From: Litoribacter populi
Lineage (GTDB): Bacteria > Bacteroidota > Bacteroidia > Cytophagales > Cyclobacteriaceae
Direction: 5' to 3'
DNA length: 64,000 nucleotides
NCBI RefSeq assembly: GCF_007483685.1
Contig: NZ_VMKN01000001.1
Span: 558,001-622,000, forward strand
Under the pieces are notes generated by a model. It did not search any database, was not told the origin of the DNA, and was given only the letters and a program-made list of their open reading frames with translations. Of the stretch, positions 8,039-14,206 are shown piece after piece (position 1 is the stretch's first letter; each line of letters begins with the position of its first letter). Made by a program: the position numbers and the translations under genes.

Positions 8039-8295
8039 GAATAGTTTTTACTGAGAATGCTTGGGAAGACTATGTTTCATGGCAAAAAGACGATAGAAAA
8101 AGTCTCAAAAAGATTAATGAGTTAATCAAGGCAATCATTAGAGATCCATATGAGGGGATAGGGAAGCCAGAACCTTTAAAATATGAATTGGCTGGTTTTT
8201 GGTCCAGACGCATAGAAAGGGAGCATCGGTTAATGTACCAAGTGCAAACTGATGAGGTTCTAATTTATGCTTGTAAGTTTCACTATGATTTGTAA
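8035..8295 (+). CDS. yoeB: YoeB-family mRNA interferase toxin
   Basis: YoeB is a ribosome-dependent endoribonuclease that cuts mRNA in the A site. The 86-residue product has the normal length, and the residues known to act in E. coli YoeB are conserved at the same numbers: Glu46 (in GKPEPLKYEL), Arg65 (in EREHRLMYQV) and His83 (in ACKFHYDL). This makes an intact, active toxin likely. The start overlaps the antitoxin stop by four bases, so the toxin is translated after its antitoxin. Confidence 0.93.
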   Translation: MRIVFTENAWEDYVSWQKDDRKSLKKINELIKAIIRDPYEGIGKPEPLKYELAGFWSRRIEREHRLMYQVQTDEVLIYACKFHYDL

Positions 8296-8327
8296 TAACC
8301 ATTCCTAAATTCCTGAGTCTATTTTCT

Positions 8328-8335
8328 TACTTTTG
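8328..8335 (+). promoter_or_regulatory. Putative -7 box (TACTTTTG) of purN
   Basis: TACTTTTG lies 27 bases before the purN start at 8363 and matches TAnnTTTG. It gives purN a promoter separate from the toxin-antitoxin operon that ends at 8295. Confidence 0.45.
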
Positions 8336-8362
8336 CCTACCTAACCTTTTTACCCTAAAGTT

Positions 8363-8920
8363 TTGAAAAAAATAGCCATTCTTGCTTCCGGCAGCGGCAC
8401 CAATGCCGAAAAGATTATACAGTATTTCCAGAATAGCGAAAAGGCCAAGGTGGCTGTGGTGGCCTCCAATAAAAAAGATGCTTTCGTATTGGAAAGGGCC
8501 AAAAAATACGGCATTCCGACTTTTGATTTTGGCAAACCTGACTTGGAGGAAGGGTTGGTAGGCGATCAGCTGGCCAAAATGCATATAGACTTAATTGTGC
8601 TTGCAGGCTTTTTATTGAAAATCCCCGACCAACTGATCCAGGATTTCCCTGATCAGATTATCAACATCCATCCGGCCTTGTTGCCCAAATATGGTGGCAA
8701 AGGCATGTATGGGATGAAGGTGCATGAAGCGGTGAAAGAAAAGGGGGAGAAGGAAACTGGCATCACCATTCATTATGTCAATGAGCGCTACGATGAGGGT
8801 AGGGTGATCTTCCAGGAAAACGTGGAAGTGACTGAAGAAGACAGCCCCGAGGATATAGCTAATAAGGTACACGCATTAGAACACAAATATTTCCCGAAAG
8901 TCATAGAAAGCCTGCTTTAA
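8363..8920 (+). CDS. purN: Phosphoribosylglycinamide formyltransferase PurN
   Basis: PurN uses 10-formyltetrahydrofolate to formylate GAR in purine synthesis, in the cytoplasm. The 185-residue product starts with the canonical MKKIAILASGSGTNAEKI phosphate-binding end and keeps the catalytic core: Asn and His in the IINIHPALLPKYGGKGMYG segment, and the Asp of the late HYVNERYDEGRVIFQ segment. The start is TTG: an in-frame stop lies at 8342-8344, there is no ATG in between, and the residues right after the TTG are the normal N terminus. purH follows after 167 bases. Confidence 0.93.
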   Translation: MKKIAILASGSGTNAEKIIQYFQNSEKAKVAVVASNKKDAFVLERAKKYGIPTFDFGKPDLEEGLVGDQLAKMHIDLIVLAGFLLKIPDQLIQDFPDQIINIHPALLPKYGGKGMYGMKVHEAVKEKGEKETGITIHYVNERYDEGRVIFQENVEVTEEDSPEDIANKVHALEHKYFPKVIESLL

Positions 8921-8934
8921 TGAGTTGGTTTTTT

Positions 8935-8942
8935 TACCTTTG
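8935..8942 (+). promoter_or_regulatory. Putative -7 box (TACCTTTG) upstream of purH
   Basis: TACCTTTG fits the -7 consensus and lies 145 bases before the purH ATG, just behind the purN stop. If used, it would give purH an unusually long leader that contains the intergenic repeat at 8954-9076. Confidence 0.35.
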
Positions 8943-8953
8943 CAAATTAAAAT

Positions 8954-9076
8954 TTAACTGCAGAGGCTCAGAGAAAAAGTGGGCTTGGTCCAATTTTATT
9001 CCTTTGCGTTAAGTTATTTTCTATTCATAATAAAAAAAGACCGCTCGACTAAGTTTTCTTCGTCACTTTGCGGTAA
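8954..9076. repeat. Intergenic repeat blocks between purN and purH
   Basis: TTAACTGCAGAGGCTCAGAG (8954-8973) faces CCTTTGCGTTAA (9001-9012), an imperfect inverted repeat, and CACTTTGCGGTAA follows at 9064-9076. These blocks belong to the same AACCGCAAAG-like family as those at 7612 and 61864. The last block ends 11 bases before the purH start. Confidence 0.45.
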
Positions 9077-9087
9077 AATAAAGAAAC

Positions 9088-10614
9088 ATGGCTGTAAAGA
9101 AAATCCAATCCGCACTCATTTCCGTTTTTTACAAGGACAACCTTGAGCCTATCGTGGCTTTGCTCAAAGAGCAGGGGGTGAAGATCTATTCCACGGGAGG
9201 TACCCAAAAGTTTATCGAAGAGCAGGGAGCCAAGGTTACGGCCGTGGAGGACCTGACAGGTTATCCCTCCATTTTTGGCGGTAGGGTAAAGACATTGCAT
9301 CCCATGGTTTTTGGAGGCATACTTCACAGAAGAGACAATGAGGGTGATAAGGATCAGGCAGCCGAATATGGAATTCCTCCAATCGATCTTGTTATCGTGG
9401 ATCTTTATCCTTTTGAGGAAACAGTCGCATCCGGTGCCACTGATGCAGATATTATTGAAAAAATAGACATTGGAGGTATCTCTCTTATCAGAGCGGCCGC
9501 TAAAAACTTCCAAGACGTGACCATAATCGCCTCCAAAGACCAATATGGTGAATTGGAGGAAAGGCTAAAAGCCAATGGTGGCGGAACCACTCTGGAGGAT
9601 AGAAAATACTTTGCTGCCCAAGCGTTTAAAGTATCTTCCAATTACGATACCCACATATTCAACTATTTCAACCAAACAGAGGAAATCCCTTCTCTGAAAG
9701 TTTCCGAATCCAATGCAAAAGCTTTGAGATATGGGGAAAACCCGCACCAAAAGGCACACTTCTACGGCAAGTTGGAAGACTTGTTTGACCAACTTAACGG
9801 TAAGGAGCTTTCCTACAACAACCTAGTTGATGTGGATGCAGCGGTAAACTTAATTGCTGAGTTTGAAGGAGAAACCGCCTTTGCAATCCTTAAGCATACA
9901 AATGCCTGTGGAATTGCCACTGGTTCTTCTGTGCAGGATGCTTACAAAAAAGCCTTTGCTGCAGATACATTGTCAGCTTTTGGGGGGGTATTGATTACCA
10001 ACCAAAAAGTGGATAAAGCCGCTGCTGAAGAAATGCATAGCCTTTTCTTTGAAGTTTTGATTGCCCCAGAATTTGACCAAGATGCTTTGGAAGTACTGAT
10101 GGGTAAAAAGAATCGAATCTTGCTTCAACAGAAGATGAACCTTCAGGGAACCAAGCAGATTAAAACCTTGCTGAATGGAATTATTGAGCAGGATAAGGAC
10201 CTTCAGACCGAGACTAAAGAAGATTTCAAGGTAGTGACCAAAAAAGCCCCTTCTGAGGAAGAGAAAGATGCTTTAGTATTCGCGGCCAAAGTTTGTAAAC
10301 ACACTAAATCCAACACCATCATCCTTAGCAACCACAATCAGATGTTTGCCAGTGGAGTAGGGCAGACTTCCAGGGTTGATGCTTTAAAGCAAGCAATTGA
10401 AAAAGCCAAGCATTTCGGCTTTGATCTGAATGGAGCGGTAATGGCATCTGATGCCTTCTTCCCATTCCCAGACTGCGTGGAGATAGCTTCCAAAGAGGGG
10501 ATTTCCTCAGTGGTGCAGCCAGGCGGATCCATTAAGGACCAAGACAGCATCGACTTCTGCGACCAAGCCGGTATGAGCATGGTGCTGACTGGAGTGAGAC
10601 ATTTCAAGCATTAA
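9088..10614 (+). CDS. purH: Bifunctional AICAR formyltransferase / IMP cyclohydrolase PurH
   Basis: PurH performs the last two steps of IMP synthesis. The 508-residue product has the N-terminal MGS-like cyclohydrolase domain (LISVFYKDNLEPIV, IYSTGGTQKFIEEQG, GGRVKTLHPMVFGGIL) and the C-terminal formyltransferase domain with the conserved ILKHTNACGIA segment (about residue 270) and a normal end ([17 protein letters not shown]). The gene is intact. A decayed second copy of its last roughly 90 codons plus its terminator lies at 12985-13298, on the far side of an AT-rich insert. Confidence 0.96.
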   Translation: MAVKKIQSALISVFYKDNLEPIVALLKEQGVKIYSTGGTQKFIEEQGAKVTAVEDLTGYPSIFGGRVKTLHPMVFGGILHRRDNEGDKDQAAEYGIPPIDLVIVDLYPFEETVASGATDADIIEKIDIGGISLIRAAAKNFQDVTIIASKDQYGELEERLKANGGGTTLEDRKYFAAQAFKVSSNYDTHIFNYFNQTEEIPSLKVSESNAKALRYGENPHQKAHFYGKLEDLFDQLNGKELSYNNLVDVDAAVNLIAEFEGETAFAILKHTNACGIATGSSVQDAYKKAFAADTLSAFGGVLITNQKVDKAAAEEMHSLFFEVLIAPEFDQDALEVLMGKKNRILLQQKMNLQGTKQIKTLLNGIIEQDKDLQTETKEDFKVVTKKAPSEEEKDALVFAAKVCKHTKSNTIILSNHNQMFASGVGQTSRVDALKQAIEKAKHFGFDLNGAVMASDAFFPFPDCVEIASKEGISSVVQPGGSIKDQDSIDFCDQAGMSMVLTGVRHFKH

Positions 10615-10648
10615 AGAGCATCCTCAATATATGAGTTAGTTAGAAAAG

Positions 10649-10675
10649 CACCTCGGGAGACTGGGGTGTTTTTTT
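10649..10675 (+). terminator. purH terminator
   Basis: CACCTC (10649-10654) pairs with GGGGTG (10663-10668) around an 8-base loop and is followed by seven T. The same hairpin, with one loop-side change, recurs at 13271-13298 behind the purH remnant. Confidence 0.7.
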
Positions 10676-11080
10676 ATCAATCAAGGCTTTGTTCGCCATC
10701 TTTGTACTGAGAATTTAGGTTCAGTATTATTACTAACCAATTCCTTATCTTGATATGATCCTCATAAGGGTACAATCAATATTTAAGTTCAAAATTTAGA
10801 TTTAACTGATTGATTATCATAATGATATATGAAAAGTGCAATATTTTGCCTAACTTCTCATTCTTGATTATTTCAATTAATTTATTATTCTTCATTAAAC
10901 AATATTTAGGAGTCAGGTATTTACCACTCATGATGAGCTTAGAAAATTTTGTGAGATTTATTTTGCGTATAATTTTTTTTTTTTTAGTTTTCCGTAACTA
11001 AAGTTAGCGGCTAAAGTTTAGTAAAGCGGAACTCGAAAAGCTTATAACAGAGTAGAGATTTTCTATTTAATATTTTAGAT
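10676..11080. other. AT-rich leader region before the secreted-peptide gene
   Basis: These 405 bases show no convincing gene. An open frame at 10810-11001 starts at TTG and encodes only a low-complexity hydrophobic string, typical of chance AT-rich sequence. A 14-base T run precedes position 10986. A short tandem repeat (CTAAAGTTAGCGG at 10998-11010, then CTAAAGTTTAG at 11011-11021) lies 60-80 bases before the peptide gene and could be a regulatory site. The base composition is visibly more AT-rich than in the flanking purine genes. Confidence 0.5.
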
Positions 11081-11347
11081 ATGTCTAAAATTAAATTTTC
11101 TTTCGCAGCATTTTTTTTTATAATGCTTTTAAACCTTTCATTTGCCAGCGATTCTGTGTTGATGAAGTCATGTGATTCAGGAGGGCCTGGCTCTGATAGT
11201 TGTTCTTCATCCTACTCCGTGGAGGGTTCAGTAGCAGGTTCTGGTGGCGGAACCTCCTCAACGGCAAGTATTTCATGTAAAGAAGGTTATTATTCCTGTT
11301 GTAATTCAGGTCCTACTGGAGCTACAGCTAGTTGTGAACAAGAGTAG
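11081..11347 (+). CDS. Small secreted peptide, six cysteines, Ser/Gly-rich
   Basis: The 88-residue product has a signal peptide (residues 1-22, hydrophobic core, likely cleavage after FA before SDS). The mature part of about 66 residues is rich in Ser and Gly and contains six cysteines at 31, 41, 66, 73, 74 and 85, including a CC pair in CKEGYYSCCNSG. An even number of cysteines outside the cytoplasm suggests three disulfides. It matches no enzyme family I know. Short Cys-rich or NVEALA-type exported peptides placed before six-bladed-propeller lipoproteins occur in Bacteroidota, and the same order is seen here with the gene at 11423. The function is unknown; secreted signal, toxin or natural-product precursor are all open. 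Confidence 0.75.
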   Translation: MSKIKFSFAAFFFIMLLNLSFASDSVLMKSCDSGGPGSDSCSSSYSVEGSVAGSGGGTSSTASISCKEGYYSCCNSGPTGATASCEQE

Positions 11348-11355
11348 ATTTATAT

Positions 11356-11386
11356 TATTGGCCGAAACAAATTGTTTCGGCCAATA
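11356..11386. promoter_or_regulatory. Perfect 15-bp inverted repeat between peptide and lipoprotein genes
   Basis: TATTGGCCGAAACAA (11356-11370) is followed after one base by its exact reverse complement TTGTTTCGGCCAATA (11372-11386). Downstream on the plus strand comes a run of A rather than T, so it is not a standard intrinsic terminator. It may be an RNA hairpin protecting the peptide mRNA 3' end or limiting read-through, or a protein-binding site. Confidence 0.6.
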
Positions 11387-11422
11387 AAAAAAAATATTCT
11401 ATTGTCTTTATTATATAATTCT

Positions 11423-12586
11423 ATGATGATTAAATTAAGGTTTTTGTTAATATTATTTATTTTTACCCTTAGCTGCAGTGATAAAAATGGGGAGCAATTG
11501 GGGTATACACTTATAAATGTCCATAACCTGAAGGATGATGGGAATAAGCTGATTGAAATGGTTTCTGAATATGAGTTAATTCCTCTTCAGTATGCAGGCG
11601 CCGAAAGCCTGGTTAGTATGATTATTAAAACAGAGATCACCTCTCAGAATATATATCTTTTGTGTTCAAGATCTAATGGTTCAAAATACCTGTTAATTTT
11701 CGATATTGAAGGAGATTTTAGAAGGAAAATAGAGGAAATTAGTTCCGATGAATTGATTTCAAGTAAAGTAAAGTATTTTGCTCTTGATAATGATGGGCAA
11801 TTAATAATTTTGGATGATAAAAATAATTTACTCTTTTTAGATGAGAACTATGATTACCACATGCATACCTCACTTCCATTTAAATTTGATACATTCTATA
11901 AAAATGGAGAACATTTTTTAAGTTACGCAAATCTTCATGCTTTTGATTTACAGCCTGATAGTCTTTTTTTTAATCTTATGGTGGTAAATGAGCATTTTGA
12001 ATTGGAAAATAAATACATGCCCTTTGAAATAAACGTCGGAGAAACTCGCTACCATAATAGAATTCATGGAAATATTCAGCCAAATTTGAATGGTTTCCTT
12101 TTTACTGAATTTCTTAATGATACCATATATGAGGTTGACGAGCAAAGTATGATGCCGAAATATGTATATAACTTTGGTAAAGATAGAGTCGATAAAGAGG
12201 GATTTGAGAATGTACATATTTCTCCTTTTTCACCTATACTTGTAGAAAAATTTAAGTGGGGATTAAACAGCCCAATAGAAACTGAGAAATATTTATTTGC
12301 TCATTATTGGGATAAGAAAACACCAAAAGGAATTCTTTATAATAAAACAAATAATACAACTGCTGTTCATAATCCGATGAATCTTTTGGAGGATCAAGAT
12401 ATTATACCTTGGCCTAAAATTCATAGAGACGGTTATTTTTACGGTTATTTCACTGAAGGGGATTTTGGGGGTATGGATATTGACAGGATAATCAATTATC
12501 CTAAAACTTCTTCAGTTAAACAAATCTATGAACATATACAGGCTAATGCAAACCCGGTTTTTGTCAAATATAAAATAAATAATTAA
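11423..12586 (+). CDS. Lipoprotein resembling six-bladed beta-propeller proteins
   Basis: The product of 387 residues begins with a lipoprotein signal: basic start, hydrophobic core and a lipobox TLSC with the lipidated Cys at residue 18. The rest is dominated by short beta-type segments (for example YLLIFDIEGDFRRKIEE, KYFALDNDGQLIILDDKNNLLFLDE), the pattern of the six-bladed TolB-like propeller lipoproteins of Bacteroidota. The family call is by overall look, not by an exact motif. Start choice: a longer frame from TTG at 11372 would begin inside the hairpin at 11356-11386, so ATG 11423 (or 11426) is used. Codon use is AT-rich, unlike the neighbouring core genes, which suggests recent transfer. 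Confidence 0.65.
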   Translation: MMIKLRFLLILFIFTLSCSDKNGEQLGYTLINVHNLKDDGNKLIEMVSEYELIPLQYAGAESLVSMIIKTEITSQNIYLLCSRSNGSKYLLIFDIEGDFRRKIEEISSDELISSKVKYFALDNDGQLIILDDKNNLLFLDENYDYHMHTSLPFKFDTFYKNGEHFLSYANLHAFDLQPDSLFFNLMVVNEHFELENKYMPFEINVGETRYHNRIHGNIQPNLNGFLFTEFLNDTIYEVDEQSMMPKYVYNFGKDRVDKEGFENVHISPFSPILVEKFKWGLNSPIETEKYLFAHYWDKKTPKGILYNKTNNTTAVHNPMNLLEDQDIIPWPKIHRDGYFYGYFTEGDFGGMDIDRIINYPKTSSVKQIYEHIQANANPVFVKYKINN

Positions 12587-12594
12587 TTTTAATT

Positions 12595-12927
12595 ATGAAA
12601 CTAATTGTTGTATTGTTTAGTTTAATATTCAGTTATAAATCTACTAATGAACCTTTTCATGAGGTTAGGATTGATTCAAACACCACAAAAGAGGAACTTG
12701 AGGAGAAAATTAAAAACGCAGAAAAACTTGGATTGCTAATTGACTTGCCTTATGCCACTTATTTGGAGAGCGGAAAAGTTTCTGTTTTGCAGATTAAAGC
12801 CGAAGTAAAGGAAGTGGGTAATGCGTCTTCTACATATGATTTTAATAGTGAATACACTTGTGTAGTTGTATTTAAAGATTTACGGATTAATTCAAAAAGT
12901 GCGTTTGGTTTTAAAGAATGTGAATAG
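12595..12927 (+). CDS. Small exported protein of unknown function
   Basis: This 110-residue protein starts eight bases after the lipoprotein gene and so is likely co-transcribed. It has a short hydrophobic N terminus (MKLIVVLFSLIFSYKS) that looks like a signal peptide. Residues from about 26 to 70 (IDSNTTKEELEEKIKNAEKL and a later YLESGKVSVLQIKAEV) resemble a small module found C-terminally in some Bacteroidota M56 peptidase and TonB-type proteins: a strand, a Thr-Thr-x-x-Glu-Leu helix, then a strand with Gly-Lys. Two cysteines (in the YTCVVVF segment and near the end) may pair. Function unknown. Confidence 0.6.
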   Translation: MKLIVVLFSLIFSYKSTNEPFHEVRIDSNTTKEELEEKIKNAEKLGLLIDLPYATYLESGKVSVLQIKAEVKEVGNASSTYDFNSEYTCVVVFKDLRINSKSAFGFKECE

Positions 12928-12984
12928 GTTATTCATGAATTTAGTTAATTAAAAATAGCTTCATAGGCATCAGCGATCAATTGT

Positions 12985-13298
12985 GTGCAAGGTGTTGGTC
13001 CGAGTGGATACTTTGAAACAGGCAGTAGCCAAGGTCAAGGAGTTTGGATTTGAGCTGAAGGGAGGGTCTGACTTGGGATGCCTTCTTCCTTTCTCTGACT
13101 CTGTGGATATAGCTAAATAGGGGATTTCCTCAGTGTGCAGCCCGGGGATCCATTAAGGACCAAGACAGCATTGACTTCTGCGACCAACCCTGTATGAGCA
13201 TGGTGTTGACTGGAGTGAGACATTTCAAGCATTAAAGAGCATCCTCAATATATGAGTTAGTTTAGAAAAGCACCTAGGGAGACTGGGGTGTTTTTTTT
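12985..13298 (+). pseudogene. Decayed partial copy of the purH 3' end
   Basis: The sequence aligns with 10345-10677, the last part of purH with its 3' flank and terminator. The first section (to 13120) can still be read as a PurH-like peptide (RVDTLKQAVAKVKEFGFEL against RVDALKQAIEKAKHFGFDL) but is clearly diverged and ends in a TAG where purH has GAG. From 13121 onward the copy is almost base-identical, including the stop codon, the ATGAGTTAGTT spacer and the terminator, with a one-base deletion in GTGGTGCAG. No start or N-terminal part exists, so this cannot make an enzyme. It marks the right end of the accessory insert. Confidence 0.9.
13271..13298 (+). terminator. Second copy of the purH terminator
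   Basis: CACCTA and GGGGTG flank the same GGGAGACT loop as at 10649-10675, followed by eight T. It may still end transcripts coming from the accessory genes at 11081-12927. Confidence 0.6.
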
Positions 13299-13454
13299 TA
13301 TGCCAAAATAAAGGTCATAGAGCAGCACAGATTTGGTCATAGTGAATAGCAAAAGGAGAAGAGCTATGGTCGCTGAGAGAGAATCATGTGGTGGCCCCAA
13401 TCTAGCATATTAATCTCTGTGTACTCTGAGGCTCCGCGGTTATTAATTTTTCCA
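13299..13454. other. Gene-free stretch between purH remnant and lspA
   Basis: No gene is seen. The right part, 13412-13445, contains CTCTGTGTACTCTGAGGCTC and CGCGGTTATTAA, another member of the AACCGC-type intergenic repeat family in reverse orientation. Confidence 0.45.
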
Positions 13455-13484
13455 ATAAAAAAACCTCAGCGTTTGCTGAGGTTT
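13455..13484 (-). terminator. lspA terminator
   Basis: AAACCTCAGC (13461-13470) and GCTGAGGTTT (13475-13484) form a perfect 10-bp stem with a GTTT loop. Read on the minus strand it is followed by six T (13460-13455), ten bases after the lspA stop. Confidence 0.85.
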
Positions 13485-13493
13485 GAATGTTTC

Positions 13494-14135
13494 TTAAGAC
13501 TCTTTCAAAAACTGTTTTTGCACTTCATCTTCTTCGACTTCTCTTTCTGCCTGCGCTTTTTCATGCTCGAAGAATCTGGTTTGGAAGATTAGAATTATGG
13601 CTACTCCAACAAAGATAGCTGCATCCGCCACATTGAAGATTGGCCATAGCGCGGTATAGCTGCCTCCCCAAATCGGGACCCATTCGGGAAGGAAACCTTC
13701 CCAGATATCGATGTAAAACATGTCTACTACTTGGCCGTGAAACCAAGGTGAAGGAGCATTGTAGGGGGCGTTTTGAAGCAAAACTCCGTAAAATATACTG
13801 TCAATTAGGTTGCCGATAGCTCCGCCTAAGATCATAGCTATGCAGACAATATAGCCTACATGTGCTTTTTTGCTGATCAGATAATAAAGGTAGTACCCAA
13901 TACCAAACATGGCTATCAATCTGAAACTGGTCAGAATGAGTTTGCCGTATTCGGAGCCCAGCTGCATGCCAAAGGCCATCCCGGGATTGGTGGTGTAATG
14001 AAGCTTAAACCAATCGCCGATTACTTTGATCTGGCCCGGGGTTCCAAAATCCATTTGGGTGTGCACCAGAAGTTTGGACGCCTGGTCGATGATGATCACC
14101 AATAAGGCAATGCCAAAATATTTTAAATACTTCAT
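13494..14135 (-). CDS. lspA: Lipoprotein signal peptidase (signal peptidase II)
   Basis: LspA cleaves prolipoprotein signal peptides in the inner membrane, an activity needed for the many lipoproteins in this window. The 213-residue product has four membrane segments and the two catalytic aspartates in their usual motifs: Asp138 in GQVVDMFYIDIW and Asp171 in WPIFNVADAAIF. The GGAIGNLID motif is also present. It is longer than the typical 160-170 residues because of an insertion between about 115 and 160 and an acidic C-terminal tail of some 25 residues, both common in Bacteroidota. It follows ileS by 71 bases on the same strand, a linkage known from many bacteria. Confidence 0.95.
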   Translation of the reverse strand: MKYLKYFGIALLVIIIDQASKLLVHTQMDFGTPGQIKVIGDWFKLHYTTNPGMAFGMQLGSEYGKLILTSFRLIAMFGIGYYLYYLISKKAHVGYIVCIAMILGGAIGNLIDSIFYGVLLQNAPYNAPSPWFHGQVVDMFYIDIWEGFLPEWVPIWGGSYTALWPIFNVADAAIFVGVAIILIFQTRFFEHEKAQAEREVEEDEVQKQFLKES

Positions 14136-14206
14136 ATGATCTCTTTGCTTGCTTCTCAGGGATGCAGGGCCAATATACTTTTTTATTTTATAAAAGTGGA
14201 AAAGTC

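Noticed and set aside
10810-11001. 63-codon hydrophobic frame before the peptide gene
   Set aside because: TTG start and low-complexity Phe/Ile/Leu translation of AT-rich DNA with a long T run; not a credible gene.
11171-11215. CDSGGPGS in the secreted peptide, recalling the GDSGGP motif of trypsin-like proteases
   Set aside because: The protein is only 88 residues and has no His or Asp catalytic regions; the likeness is coincidental.
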